This document shows, piece after piece, positions 11,690 to 24,145 of a stretch of 64,000 nt of DNA. Below the pieces are notes generated by a model. The model ran no database searches. It was not told the DNA's origin and saw only the letters and a list, made by a program, of their open reading frames with translations. Location of the stretch: positions 12,515,362 through 12,579,361 of the forward strand of contig OX393573.1 of the NCBI GenBank assembly GCA_947652115.1, in the 5' to 3' direction. How positions within the stretch are numbered: the first letter of the stretch is position 1; every line of letters begins with the position of its first letter. The translations under genes and the position numbers were made by a program. The DNA comes from Blastomussa wellsi. Its lineage: Eukaryota; Cnidaria; Anthozoa; Scleractinia; Plerogyridae.

Positions 11690-12476
11690 TTACATGAATT
11701 AATAAGGCATTGGAATTTACAATTGCACGGAGATTAGAGACAATGGATAGGTATAATTAGAACCGCAAGCGACTAGACGGAAAATAAGCACAATGTTTAC
11801 CAAAGTTGAGGCTACAAATTGGCAGCCTTAGAATTGATAATATCAACTATTGGTTAATCTGCCTGAAGAATAATTTTTAGAAAATTTTATTAACCGCTTT
11901 TTAAACAGTGACCATTTTCATAAATATAGGGTCAATTTTGACGAAAACGCAAAATAACACTTCACCCCTGTTGATATTCAAGCCAGTGTTTCCAGAAATC
12001 GAATAGAACGATTTTGCTAAGATTTTAACCAAATGTTATTAGATGCTATTTAATTTATTTCAGACCAAAGTCATCTGACATGAGGCCTGGTGAACAAACG
12101 TTTTAATAGCATTCAGGAACTAATACGATTTTGTTGTATTTTAACACCTTAAAACTTCGCCATAAATTTTCTCGAAATCGCTCTTATAAAAGACCTCAAG
12201 AAAAGTATGTCAGGTCAAAGATCCAGGAAGGGTTTTCCAAAATTATCTCTTGGTGACAAGTTATTTGATCTTGAGTAAAGTGGGGCATGACGTCACTGCG
12301 TTGCTATGGTAACTCCGATTACGCTAAAACGTATTTCATCTGAAACTTTGATCTTTCTCTAGTGCTCTTGGAACAATCGATTTTCTGTCAGATACTCTTT
12401 GGCGGTACACTAGCTGCTCAAAGTTGAAAGGTATCGTCACTCAAAACTCCGATAGAGCCAACTTACATAACAACCT
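11690..12476. other. Unassigned AT-rich stretch
   Basis: Nothing recognisable between the SINE and the first tRNA-like sequence. No open frame with domain content and no clear repeat. Confidence 0.4.
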
Positions 12477-12549
12477 GCCCTCGTAGCTCAGTGGTTAGAG
12501 CACTTGTCTTGTAAACCAGGGGTCAAGAGTTCAAATCTCTTCGGGGGCT
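12477..12549 (+). tRNA. tRNA-Thr (TGT), gene or near-intact copy
   Basis: The 73-nt cloverleaf starts GCCCTCG and ends CGGGGGC plus discriminator T, giving a complete seven-pair acceptor stem with one G-U. The D arm is GCTC/GAGC and the T arm AAGAG-TTCAAAT-CTCTT. The anticodon loop CTTGTAA has anticodon TGT (threonine). A box (TAGCTCAGTGG) and B box (AGTTCAAATCT) are close to consensus. One anticodon-stem mismatch (U-C) is a blemish, so it may be a functional gene or a recent pseudogene. No intron and no encoded CCA. A downstream T run near 12566 could serve as terminator. Confidence 0.75.
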
Positions 12550-12802
12550 TTCTTTCATTTGCCTATGTTCTTTTTTGATTATGGATGCTATTTATTTTTC
12601 TTTTCTTAAAGATGAAAAACTGTGACCACTACATATTTGTTTCTCTTGACCGACGCGGAGCGAAACGCGTTTAACTGAAAGAGAAAATAAATAGTATTGA
12701 CCAGGATTGGCAAAAATTCTTCTGAACCAACCTATTACAAATGCAAAATTATTTTAACCTGCTTTCACCAAAATTTCATTTATTAATGATGTTATTCAAT
12801 AA

Positions 12803-12875
12803 GCTCTCGTAGCTCAGTGGATAGAACACTGGTCTCGTAAACCAGGGGCCAAGAGTTCCAATCTCTTCGGGGGCT
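12803..12875 (+). pseudogene. tRNA-Thr (CGT)-like, probably degenerate
   Basis: A second 73-nt sequence lies 326 bp downstream of the first and is clearly related: acceptor GCTCTCG/CGGGGGC, anticodon stem CTGGT/ACCAG with loop CTCGTAA (anticodon CGT, threonine), T stem AAGAG/CTCTT. The anticodon stem is better paired than in the first copy. The D stem has a mismatch (GCTC against GAAC), and the T loop reads TTCCAAT in place of TTCRANY, which damages the B box. It is likely a decayed tRNA gene copy or a member of a tRNA-derived repeat. Confidence 0.65.
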
Positions 12876-14148
12876 TATTTTTACTTGTTAGATCTAGAAT
12901 TTTTATATTGATAATGAAATGATGGAACATGGAATTATTTTTTCATAGAGTCGAAAGATTTTCTGCAGTCTTTATCAGGGAGCAAAGTATCAGTAGCTAA
13001 GGCGGAATGCACCTTGGAAGACAAAATATACCAAACAAGAAAAGAACAAACAACAGAATCAATAAACTAGCACTAAAAACTCGTTAGCTTCCAGTTGATA
13101 ACCAAATCCCGCCTCACAGATGAGACTGAACCCCTGGTTTTCGTACCTGAAGTCGCTAAGCAGCAAGACGTATTCATTATTCCGGTCTCTTCAGGGTATT
13201 CCGCTTCCTTGAGCAGAATACTTTGAATATAAATTAGCGACTCTATCGAACGGACATTTGGGTTATTCCAAAGCAATCTATTCTTCTTCCAGAAATAGGG
13301 TTTCTCGAAGGTCACGAAACGTTTTCGCACCCTGAAACCATAGAAAAATCTCAAAACGTCTGATTATACAGAGCTATTTTATTCACATGTTTTTGATATG
13401 AACAGTGGTTCCTTTCATACAAAGTTTCAGACTTTTTGATACAGATAGAGCTTTCGAGAAACCGGCCCTCGAATCAACACACCCAGGGCAGACGCAGACT
13501 CGCGTGGGTAACGCGCGAGCTTCGTGTACCTCCCAGCATTCTTAGCAAGGGTAGTTCGTCCATGTTGTCGTGCTGTGGTGAACTGAAAACGTGGAGCGAA
13601 AATGCAAGGTTATTCCATAATAACCCAAACTTGAGCTTGTTTTCATGTTTCATTGCCTCGTTTTGTTCTTAGGGGATGATTTTTTTAATTTCTCATTTTG
13701 TTTTCTGTTGATATTCAGGTCAAGTGTGTGTCTGGAGAGTGGTGTTGGCGCGAGATGCAACCCTGAGTACTGGTTTATTAAAACAGGTAAGCGTTAATTT
13801 ACATCGGATAATCAGAGTAAAATTATTGTACGTTTCAGTTTATGTTGTTATATATGCGTGTTTATCCCTGTTAGTTCCCGGGCAAAGCGTATCCTGCTTT
13901 GCAGTTGGTTGTGGGGGTTGTTGCCCTGGAGGGGGAGGGGGGAAGGGGTGGGGGATGAACTCCCCTATAAAAATGACGATGGTTTTCGTCACACGTTTTA
14001 TGGGGGGGGAGGGGGTTAATGAATTGGAACTGCTTAGGGCACTTTACCCTAACATTAATATTGAGCCAAAAGATTAATGACAGGAACTGCGTGACTCCGC
14101 TGATTTTTTCTGAAGTTTCCATTTGGATGAAACCAAAGCCAATGGACC
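12876..14148. other. Unassigned stretch with one candidate exon
   Basis: On the plus strand, 13719-13786 (68 nt) lies between an acceptor TGATATTCAG and a consensus donor GTAAGC. Two of its three frames are open, one of them containing GARCNPEYWF. No partner exon was found. A G-rich block occupies about 13907-13955. Nothing else is recognisable. Confidence 0.3.
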
Positions 14149-14306
14149 AAGTGCATTCAGATGCAAACTCTAGTATGGATTTGTGGAGATTTCCATTAGT
14201 TAAAATGCTATGACATCAAAAAATTTTTGTGATGTCATAACTTAATTTATAGTATTGCGAATTTCAACAAATCCATATCACAGATTTTACATCTGAATGC
14301 ACTCTA
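14149..14306. mobile_element. Foldback (MITE-like) element
   Basis: Inverted ends GTGCATTCAGATG and CATCTGAATGCAC enclose a perfect internal hairpin, ATGACATCAAA with TTTGTGATGTCAT, centred near 14222. About 158 bp, non-coding. Confidence 0.6.
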
Positions 14307-16099
14307 AGACTAATAACTAACGATTACAGCTAAGACTAAATTAAACAAGACGTTCGTATGGAACGTGAAGTGCCGCTCTTCAAATTTAATGATGCCACAT
14401 GGGCTTGTATTCTATTTAATGGCGGCATTCGAGAAAGGCAGCAATTAAAGCAACAATCAAACATACTGTACATGTAAAGGCTTGCACTCTACTTTCGAAA
14501 GCGTACCCGAAATCAGTATTCATTTAGCTGGTCATCAGTCAACATTCAATCATTTTCAGGAGTCGGGCTAGACAAAAGAGCTGTAGTTACTGTATAAGCT
14601 GTGTCATGTCAAATTCCTGCTGAGACTTTTCAAATATCTATTTTACTGTATAGAAATAAACACAAGCTCTTGCTTAATGGCACAAAAACGAAATTCTGTT
14701 CATTCGAAAGCCGAAGAGGGAAAAAAAAATTCGGCAAATATGAGAAAATCTTAACTGACCACTATTTTACTTGAAAAAGCAAATGGAATGCAGACAGGTC
14801 TTTCAACGTCATTCCCCTTTCATGGTATTGTGATTCAGCAAAAATTGCAGTATGTTGAAGTGTAACATTCAGATACACGAGGTCAAACATTGCAATCGTC
14901 CAAGACAAGAAGTCATCAAATATAATTTGTCTCTTTGGTCTTTGTCATACTGCTTGACACAAAATGTGTATTTCACGCTAAACAGATAGCCAACTAGTCT
15001 CAACGAGAACTTAAAATTCAAAATAAATGACAGCTGACGAGAAATGGCTACAGCTGTAGATCAATCCGCCAATTTAAAAGGAATAACACAGAGACGTGTG
15101 GGAATGTTTTTACCAGGTAAACAAATTCCGTTGATGACGTGGTGCTCTTCATTTATGAACGTCACATGTCTAAACATGTTTTGGCCTAGCCGGCTACACG
15201 GCTCGCTGATGTAATGCCCTTTTTAGTGTATTCAATATTCCCTTCGAATCCAACGCTTTGATAAAACCAAAAGAAAATAATATTTTATACGCAATAAAGA
15301 AAATAATATCCTTAACATTTCCCGTACATTAATGTTTCAACAGCTTTTGGCAAATAAGCATCACAGGTTGTGTGATTCAAAGTTTGGGCGATGTAGCAGC
15401 TTTTCTAACATGTAATGTGATTGGTTTGATACCCCAGCCCTAAACAAAAGACTCAACAATTGAAACAATGACTTTGTCTTGAAAACAATAGAAGCTGCTT
15501 ACAATAACAAACAAAAGTAGTTTTGGATATGTGCTACACTACCCCAAAGTTTGGCCGAGTGGATCCACATTGGCCAAGTAGGGGCATGGGTCTGGTCACC
15601 GACAACGGAAAAATAAATTCTCCGGAGCAAGAGCCGCCCAGGCCTATAGCCATTCGGCTAAATACAACTTGCTTTCAATAATACCCGGCACCCACCAGAG
15701 CTCTGGCAGGTACTCTCTCCTAAATTTGACCTGCATTAACGTGCAATGAACAAATAAATTGGAACAAGCAATTCACCTTGATTTTTATTAGAAAACTAAT
15801 AAAAACGTTAAAAACAGAACAATTCTTCGAACTCTCCCTTGTGATTTTATCGCTGAATACGCTTCAAGTTAGTGGTACCTGATTTAGTTTGCGTTGTCGT
15901 AAACATCTTGGTCACTGACAGTCACACTCCAACATACTTCACATAACATACCTTCTGATTTCTGGTGCCTTTGTGCCATCAAAAATCTCACTCTTTGCCA
16001 GCAAATCAACTTTGTGAAGAACCTGTCAGTGGGCACTACAGAAAAATAAACCAACCAAAAGTCAGTTGTGGAAATGTTCACTTTATTAATTCAATAATA
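14307..16099. other. Unassigned stretch
   Basis: AT-rich DNA without a supported gene. Short frames at 15884-16081 and elsewhere have no recognisable domain. Confidence 0.4.
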
Positions 16100-16483
16100 T
16101 ACCGTATTTACCTGTGTATAAGTCGACCTCTCACAACCTAAAACTCAGTCCAAAAAATTGCACTCGACTAAAGCTGCTTTTTCATCTTTCACAGTAAGAA
16201 AGGTTTGTCTGCAATTGATATATTTGATTTCGTAAGCCTATTTCAAACATTATGGACAAAATGCCCACATGTACGTGTGTTGTTAAAGCGATTGCGGATA
16301 TGCGAGAATATTAAAACTTCACATTGAAACTTGCGGTGATTGTTTCATATATCCATAGTACTTACCTGAACAATAACTCCAAGAAATACAATATATTTAT
16401 TAAGTTTTCTAATAGAATAAAGAAAACTCAGTTTTTGGCCCCAAAATTAGAGGGTTGACTTGTACAAGAGGTCGACTACGGTA
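16100..16483. mobile_element. MITE with terminal inverted repeats
   Basis: The left end TACCGTATTTACCTGTGTAT continues into AAGTCGACCTC. The right end carries its complement in the form GAGGTCGACTACGGTA, so the termini pair imperfectly. The start matches the widespread ACCGTATTTAC-type MITE terminus. Interior non-coding. Confidence 0.6.
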
Positions 16484-17150
16484 CAGTACAAATGCAAACT
16501 TGTTTTGTTGAAAAAGCTGACGACGCTTAGTTCTTTTGTATGTATGCATGTACCAAATGTAGGCAACCACAAACCGGTTTGTATTCTTTTCAGTCTTATA
16601 ATAAACAAACAGCATGATTAATAAATATTTTAGTAATTTTCATTATGACATGCCTGGTTATCCAATGTATATGCACAACTGATGATAAAGTTTATGATAA
16701 ACACATTTCTTCATTTACTGTGCATTCAACCATGCACAAAATGTTCCTTACAAAAATAATGAATGCTTGGGTGTTTTCAATATTTTGCGTCAAGTCAATG
16801 GAAATCGCATTCTCATTTCTGAGCTTTCTAATTTCCCCTAGAGGAAAAGGGGCAGAAGGCCCCTTTTAATTGCTCTGGCAGGTGCTAACATTACATAGCC
16901 ACCCACTTGAAGTCTGAAAGCACTGAAATAGCATGTTCAACATATATTTTAACAAAAAAGGAGCCTGGGCTTCCTCATTTGTGAACCTTTGTGTGTTGCT
17001 TATATATTCACAATGGTTATTTGTATATAATAAGCCCAATTATGGACACATTTTGATTGGTTCCTTCCTGTGATCTACAGTGTATTAAAGGACACGCAGT
17101 GATGATTGTTATATTCTGTTTCTTTAATTTATTAAATGAGACAGATACTG

Positions 17151-17319
17151 TAGATTCCATGTTGCCGTGCATCTATTCATTAGTAGATCACAGAAGACGT
17201 CAAAATGTAGTAAGAACATCAGAGACCCAGTTGGCTATCGCCTCGTGTGTCACTTTTTGTTCCTACTACATTTTCACATCATCAGTGATCTATTGCTGAA
17301 CACGGCCACATGGAATCTA
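17151..17319. mobile_element. Foldback element around TAGATTCCATGTTGCCGTG
   Basis: A 169-bp palindrome. The left arm (TAGATTCCATGTTGCCGTG, TAGATCACAGAAGACGTC, AAAATGTAGTAAGAAC) pairs with the right arm in reverse order through to CACATGGAATCTA. Only the central segment near 17235 is unpaired. The form suggests a non-autonomous DNA transposon. Confidence 0.8.
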
Positions 17320-18377
17320 TTAATTTTGTTATTAACCTGATTTATTAGCATTACCCAATCATGACATTTTGGTCTGTGGATTAATGTACCTATAAATGGG
17401 CTCATTTAGGCCAATCAGAATGATTCGGGTCAATGAGACTGGTTGACTGACTGATTGACTGGTTGATCAATCTATATCTTTCCTAATTTAACCCTATTAA
17501 TTAATATAATTATTTCACCACTAACTTATTTGCATTTTGTTATCTTACTCCTGATAGTTTCTTGCCTGTGTAACTCACTGAAGATGTACAGTGTGTGAGG
17601 AAACCAGCCCTTACTGGAAAACATTGGTTCTCTGCATCCTAGAAATTGAAGTTAACTTCTAAAAGGTGAGTTCAGTTTTTTCCTGTTCCAGTATGCATGG
17701 TCATTGAACAAGTTACAGCAGTTTCGGGAGAAATTTCGCTTGCCATCAGTTAGTTTTGGCCAAACCATGTGACATTTTTTGCGTATAATGGATCTATTAT
17801 TTTTGTTTCACAAATCTACAGAACAATATGGATGATTCATTTGAACTTGTTAGCTTTTAGTAAAACTTAGAGGAGTTTGAAATCACCCTATATAATGCTT
17901 TGCAAACCGTATAATGCCTCATGCATGCCTATGAATTGTCTCTTTTAATGCAATCTGGCGACTATACATTTGAATTTGGTGACTATTTTTTACCACTTAG
18001 TCTATTTGGCGACCAAAGGATTTTTTTAATTTTGAAACACTGCACCTATTAGTATAATGGGTGCAAATGAATTGTCAGGAAAATAAACTGGCAACCACAA
18101 TTTCCCAATTAACAATTAGACTACAAGCCCGAGTTTTCTATGAGCGAATAGTCAAGGAGGCACAGCCGATTTCCTGCAAGGTGGCAATACACTGAAAAAT
18201 TTAGATCACCTTGCCAACGACTGTCTTTTTATCTTTCTGCTAATTCCTGTTAATCTACAACCGTGATGATTTCCGTCATCAGAAGGAGGAACGATTTTCG
18301 TGACCACAAATTACTAGCTGACTACCAAAACTCTTTATTAAGTCACCAACAATACGCTGCAGTTGATAGTTTATATA
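17320..18377. other. Unassigned stretch
   Basis: Includes a short GACTGGTTGA-type direct repeat near 17435-17465. No supported gene. Confidence 0.4.
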
Positions 18378-18589
18378 AATATAATTTGGTTTTATCAACT
18401 GGGTTGATAATATGAATTGGCCACCGTAAAGAGATTCGATAGCTGACGTTTCGAGCGTTAGCCCTTCGTCGGCGATACTCTGCTAGCGCTCGAAACGTCA
18501 GCTCTGGAATCTCTTCACAATGACCAATTCACATTATCAACACAGTTGATAAAACCAAATTATATTGTAAGTTGTACTTCCCACCGGCA

Positions 18590-18622
<33 letters not shown>

Positions 18623-18629
18623 CTATTCG
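18378..18629. mobile_element. Head-to-head Penelope-like element tails
   Basis: Two copies of the tail seen at 36.6 and 46.7 kb lie in opposite orientation: a minus-oriented copy (about 18383-18473) and a plus-oriented one (about 18484-18629). Both arms carry the CGAAACGTC motif, the GTAAAGAGATTC block, and the ATTATCAACNCAGTTGATAA end. The plus copy continues into ACAGTTTCTTTAGAAACTTA. A hammerhead-like fold is possible in each arm; see findings. Confidence 0.75.
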
Positions 18630-18639
18630 ATAGTTTATA

Positions 18640-19430
18640 TATCTTATTAGACGTTTTGTTGTGTAGTATCACGAGTTATAAAGCTATATTGGCATTTCTG
18701 TGCCGATCAATAAAGTCCAGCCAAACCCTTTTGGTAAGTGGACAGGTGATGAGTAGGTGTAAATGCTGGAGGGACTCACTTTCTGCACCAAAGAAGTGCA
18801 TAAGGTCATGGTAACCAAACCAAGTTTATAAAGGAATGAGTTATCAGTAACCAATGTACCAGTAATTTATAGATGAGTGGCATTATATTATGCAGAATTT
18901 TTGTTCTTTGAAGACCAGTCGTGCACAAGCATTCTGTATCCATTGTAGTTTATTTACCAAGCAATCTGGGCAATAATCCATACAGAAGGTTGTTGCAGTA
19001 ATCTATACAGCTGGTGATGAAGGCATGGACAAGTGCGTCAGTCGACTGTTGTGAAAGATATTTCCTGATATGGCAAATATTGTGTAGTGTAACAGAAAGA
19101 AGAGCTACAGATCTTTGTGATGTGTGTTGCCATGCTTAGACAGCCTGGAATCAAACCAGGAGCCAAGATTTCTCACAGTGGCACAGGCTGGATCTTCACA
19201 TTCCAAACACAAATACTGACAATATCCAACTTCTCCAGTTGTTGTGGCATCCCAATAATGAGTTCAGTTTCGTCATCATTCAGTTCGAGGTTATTGTTAA
19301 ACATCCATCCATCCCTTAAGTACAATGTAGTCTTCGATACTTTTCAGCACAAGATGTTGGTCAGACTTGCCATTTGGACTAAGGCAACATAAATTTATGT
19401 ACATGTATCATCAGCGTAACAGATGTGCAA
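18640..19430 (-). pseudogene. Decayed LINE reverse transcriptase remnant
   Basis: Minus-strand translation, interrupted by frame changes, gives the catalytic-box relative ICYADDT (near 19410), then WMFNNNLELNDDETELIIG (19300-19330), then SMATHITKIC and RKYLSQQSTDALVHAFITS followed by DYCNNLLYG. This order is that of CR1/L2-type non-LTR retrotransposons after the YADD box. Nearer 18700-18830 the same strand reads LQHLHLLITCPLTKRVW, resembling the zinc-binding end of LINE polymerases and possibly a different insertion. Many stops and frameshifts make it non-functional. Confidence 0.7.
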
Positions 19431-19779
19431 GAAATTACTCCACATCTTAAGAGATTAAAACTAACTAGAAACAGAGTGGCTCAGAGTGAAGCATCCAAAA
19501 AGGAAACGGGCACCATGCTAAGGACATGAGAATGGGAATTATATGATGAGTGTAAACTTTTGATTCTCAAAATCTCTCTCCAGTTTCCTGGGAAGTCCTG
19601 GTTCCATTACAATTTGGCTTTTCACAAGGATGCTGCCACTTCTGGTGTGGTGGAGTGGTCCCGGATGAATTTGATTTATACAATTATCTTACCTGGCCAT
19701 CGTCTCAGCTTTAACCAAGCCAGCACCCACTCTTGACAGCACCAGCTTTTACATTGCCATTCCCCTAACCTGCCTACAT

Positions 19780-20262
19780 GTATTTGCCAGAACAATGTTG
19801 ACACTTGTGTGCAGCTTTTGGGGAATGGGGTATCACCCTTCTACTTGAGAAAATGGAGAGGCCCTCTATTTGTAGGACTGTGCTTGGCATTGTGTTGGAT
19901 TTGCTTCAGGGCCCCTCTTCTGCATGAAAAGTATGATCGCATTGCCAGCCTCCTGGAGTCCTGTCTTGAAAGCAGCCCTGCACAAAGAAGGAGCTGGTAA
20001 TCTCAAACATGCCTGCAAAGTTATCCTCCAGCAGCATACCTGCTGTATGATAAATCTGCTGTCTGCCTTTAGAAGTGACAATCATCCAATTGCACTCAAC
20101 CATGAGTTTCATCGAGACCTTTCTTCGTGGCGTGGATTTTTGCTTTCATGTGATGACCTCAGTTTTCTGCTCTCCCCTCAGTGTGCTCCCCTTCCTGATT
20201 GTCATGTTTCAAGCAATGCAGCTGACTCACTTGGTTATGGTGCAATCTTCAATCATTAAAGT
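19780..20262 (+). pseudogene. DIRS-like retroelement RT/RNase H fragment
   Basis: The plus strand encodes broken matches to the thumb and RNase H region of tyrosine-recombinase (DIRS-type) retroelements. A first block near 19820-19900 reads as FGEWGITLLLEK then LGIVLDLLQG. The frame then shifts, and 19924-20259 carries LKHACKV, FRSDNHPIALNHEFHRDLSSW, LSFLLSPQCAPLPD and the RNase H-like block VSSNAADSLGYGAIF. The element is truncated at both ends and frameshifted. No split terminal repeats or recombinase domain were seen. Confidence 0.65.
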
Positions 20263-20634
20263 GCACCTAACACCAAAATATTTTTTTCGCTGAAATACAC
20301 TTCTGTACCAGTAAGAAACGCATTTCACCTTTTGTTTCTCCTTTTCACCAAATTCTGGCTATTGATTGCATTAGGAAAACTGTTCATCATTTGTTCCATG
20401 AGCAGAGGACTAGCAACCCCCTCCCATAAAAAATGAGCTTGATACAGAAACTACATCAGTATCAGGTGCTATCCACGATCAGACCTGGGTGGCCTGTGAC
20501 ATCTCAGATGAAGGTTTCTTCCACTGGGGTGGAGTGCCAATGATTGCTCCAGGTGAAAGCTGCAAGGAAGCCAGAACCACAACAAGGTTGCATGAACGAT
20601 CCCTCCTCAAACCCAAATACCACTAATATATGGG

Positions 20635-23095
20635 ATGCTGGAATGTCAGAACAATAATTATTTATGCCATCTGAAAGACAACAGTTATGAAGGAGATGAG
20701 AAGGTACAATCTGAGCGTTCTTGTGCTAAGTGCAGTAAGGTGGACAGGTTTTGGAGTAGTGAGGAAAACCACAAGCGAAGCAATCGTCTACTCGGGACAT
20801 GAAGAAGGACACCACAGTGATGCTGCCCTAGTGATTGAAACAATACAAGGAGACATCTGATGAAATGGAACACCATCACTGACAGGATCATCAGTGCACA
20901 ATCCTACTCTACGTATAATAACATGGCAGTAATTCCGATCTGCTCTCCCACAAATGAAGGTAGTAATGACAACGTCTTCTACAAGATGCTTCAGAAGGAG
21001 ATTTATGCCAGAGCACTCCACGCCCTATTGATTCTGCTTGGCAATCCAAATGCTAATCTGGGATCCATCAACACTGGCTAAGAAGGCACAATAAGCAATG
21101 AAGGATTTGGCACCATGAATTATAATGGACTAACATTTCAACACTCTTTACATTTAAAAGAGCCTTGTCATAGGCAGCACTTGTTTCATGCATAGTGACA
21201 TCCACAAGTATACATGGACGTCACCAAATGGCCATGGCAGAAATCAGATTGACCACATGGGGATTTAGGAGCTCACTTCTCAATGTCAAAGTACAGTGAG
21301 GAGCAGATGCTGCAAGTGATCATCATCTTGTCAGATGCAAGATCTGACTGAAGCTGGCAAGAAACCAAAACTAATGGCAAGGACCATCTATGACATTGCA
21401 AAGTTAAAAGATGCTTTGCAAAACCAAAACGTCAGCATAGTCCTGAAGAATCGCTTTGAAGCCTTAGCTCTAGACAATGAAGGTCCAAGTGTGGATGATG
21501 CACGGACATGGTACAGAGGCTACTGCAATGCAGTGGCCAAAACATCTGGAAAAAGAGCAAGAACACGAAAGGATTTTTGGAGGTCCTCCAACTGGAACTG
21601 CATCAAGGAAAGGAGAGAGCTAAAACAAAACATCATGAACCTCCACTCAGTGTGAAGAAACAAAAATGCATGAAGGAAAGAAAACAGCAGATGTACCAGC
21701 TGAAGACAATGAAGTGAAGAAGAGATCTGGAGACCACAGGTGAGAAACCTTTGAAAGAATTTTGGAAGAAGCAGAGTAAGCAACATACCAGAACAACCTG
21801 AAAGATCTATACATGACAATGAGACTACTAAGTGGAGGCCTCAGGAAACCAAGCACTGGAATACAAACTAAGGATGGTAAACTTGTCACCACAGAGGAAG
21901 AAGTTCTTGATAGGTTTAAAGAGCATTTCTGTGAAGTGTTGAATGTGGCTTGGGAAGAAACCGAGAATCGAGACAAGCCATATCTCGACTGAAGAATGGT
22001 TAATATCCTGGTGCAGACAAAGCCAGCCCTGCAGTCCCCTTAAATCAGCTGCTGAACATTTTCAGCCAAACTCTTAACCAGTTCAAAGGTCCATCTGACT
22101 GGAAGAAAGCTCCACTGGCAAAAATGAAAGAAAAGTGACCCATCTATATGGTGACAACCACTGAGGGTTATCCTTACTTTCAGTACCACACAAGGTCTTC
22201 TACAGAAAGTGCCTCTCTAGGATGCAGGAGGGAGTTGAAAATAGATAACGACAAGAACAGGCCACCTACCATAGTGGATGGGAAACAACTGAACAGATCC
22301 CCATCCTTAGAAACATCTTGGAACAGAGTGCTGACTGGCAAATGCCCCTGCTCATCAGTTTCATTGATTTTAAGAAGGCTTTTGATAGTTTTTGATAGTG
22401 TGAGAAAAGACAAGATCTGCATAACTTTGTCAACATAAACAGGAGCTTTACAAGTATGTTGGAAGCACCTGTTGTGTTGTTGAAAGGGGACGTACATCTG
22501 CCTGGTATCCTGTGGAGACTGGAGTCAAGAATGATTGCATTATGTCTAGATCTGCCTTTCTATCCAGCATGAACACTGGCTGGATAATGAATAGCATCAA
22601 CAATGCAAGGAGAGGTCTGACATGGAGGCTCCAGGGATGTAGCTAAGAAATTACAAAGCCGGCCCACAAACAACCTCAGGGACTTTTCTGACCATTGTAG
22701 CTGCAAAATTTCTTTGGGTCATTGTTTTCTATAGTGAAATTTACGCCGATGATAAGCTCTCTTTCAGCTGGTGAAATTAGCTGGTAGCTGGCCCTTAGCT
22801 ACATCCCTGATGCTCACCAGAGTCCTGGAAGATCTTGACTATGCAGACTACATAGCCCTCCTCTCAAGCTGGCATATAGATCTCCAAGAAAATTGCAGCT
22901 GCCTCCACAATATACTGGACTCCGCATCAACACAAGACAAAGGTGTGAGTTCCATCAATGGTCAAGAAGTTAAAGATGTCAACTTCCTCATCTACCTAGG
23001 AGCCAGGTCCACCATATGCTATCCTCTATCCTGTCTGGAAATCAAAAATGTACGGCAAACACACCAAACTGAGAATTCTCAATAGCTGTGTGACC
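20635..23095 (+). pseudogene. Decayed non-LTR retrotransposon (APE endonuclease plus RT)
   Basis: Blocks in LINE order survive in shifting frames. Apurinic-type endonuclease: GCWNVRT (near 20635) and YTWTSPNGHGRNQIDH (near 21215-21260). Linker: ARTIYDIAKLKDALQNQN and KNRFEALALDNEG (21335-21490). Reverse transcriptase: FIDFKKAFDS (about 22360-22390), GVKNDCIMS (near 22520) and LEDLDYADYIALLS (22820-22865), in which the catalytic YADD is YADY. About 22625-22815 is a break of non-LINE sequence within the RT domain. The type is often mis-annotated in animal genomes as craniofacial development protein 2-like. It is dead by stops, frameshifts and the catalytic change. Confidence 0.8.
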
Positions 23096-23294
23096 TCTGT
23101 CCTCTTCTTCGCCAAGTATGTGCCAGTGAATTCACTGAAAGTCAGCCTGCAGTGTTTTGTGATGCATATGCGCCAGTGCATTTGTTAAGTGCCTACATTC
23201 CCTTGCAGTTTGTTGTGTTCAGTCATGCACATTCACAAGTGCATGCTTAGAGCTAGCATTGGTATTCCTACTTGTTGTAAAGGAGCTCCATTGT

Positions 23295-23560
23295 GGCAGG
23301 CACAGTGGTTGGGCTAATAGTTAGTGTGCTGGACTTCAAATTGACCATCTGGGTTCACTGTTATTGCGGGCCAAGACTATTTACTTTCGTGCCTCTCTCC
23401 ATCCAGAAGTAGAAAACAAAATGGGTACTTGTAAATTGCTGGGCGATCTGACCGAATGCTGATGAGTAAGTGGCCTGCGATGGACAAACATCCCATTTCC
23501 AAGTAGGGGTAGGGTAGCAATACTCCTAGCTGCTTACCCCCATTCTGGTACCCCCCTCAC
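23295..23560 (+). mobile_element. Older, diverged tRNA-derived SINE
   Basis: Same layout as the SINE at 11388-11675 in the opposite orientation: GGCACAGTGGTTGGGCTAAT head, CTGGGTTCAC B-box relative, GTGCCTCTCTCCA body, AAATGGGTACTTG, then CCTGCGATGGACAAACATCC. It is heavily mutated and shows no clear target-site duplication, so it is an older insertion. Confidence 0.7.
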
Positions 23561-24145
23561 AGTCCTGTCAATCTCCTAAATTTATTCCTTACATTTTATC
23601 CTTTCCACTGTACTGGTGAGTAAAAAAATGATTGATTTATTTTTCTTCAGCCAACAGCTTCTGGACAGTAACATTGATGGATCAACTCATAAAAAGGAAA
23701 GAACTTCTCCATCATAACAAAACGTAAGTACAGTTTCCCTTTTGCCTTTTTAAGAAGATTTAGTCTGAAATCTCTGGACTCTTAAGGTGGCTCAATACAG
23801 TTTTTCTTGACCATACCAGATCAATATGAAATGTGGAAAAGGTATTGGTCTTATATTGAAGTGTGATATAATACACTGTATATATCGTAGGGAAATAGAT
23901 ATTTCCATGGTAGTAATAAATGGTAAACCAAGAAATCAATTGGAATTTTGTGTATGATTTGTATGATTTGATGTAATGAAATTAATACCAATGTCTGAGA
24001 CCTTCACATTGCACTGCAAGAAATTGGTATACTACGTCAAATTCGATACGCGTAAAATTCACTTTTTGCTGATTTCTTGGCTTTTGTTTATCATTTCTGA
24101 TGATAAAAGGTTTCGTGAAGCACTTTAGAATAAATGTAAGCGATA
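23561..24145. other. Unassigned stretch
   Basis: AT-rich with no recognised gene. Its right part (from about 23980) leads into the inverted flank of the Penelope-like element. Confidence 0.4.

Noticed and set aside
11325..11737. Overlapping 76-107 codon frames on both strands
   Set aside because: They are translations of the SINE and the Penelope-like tail.
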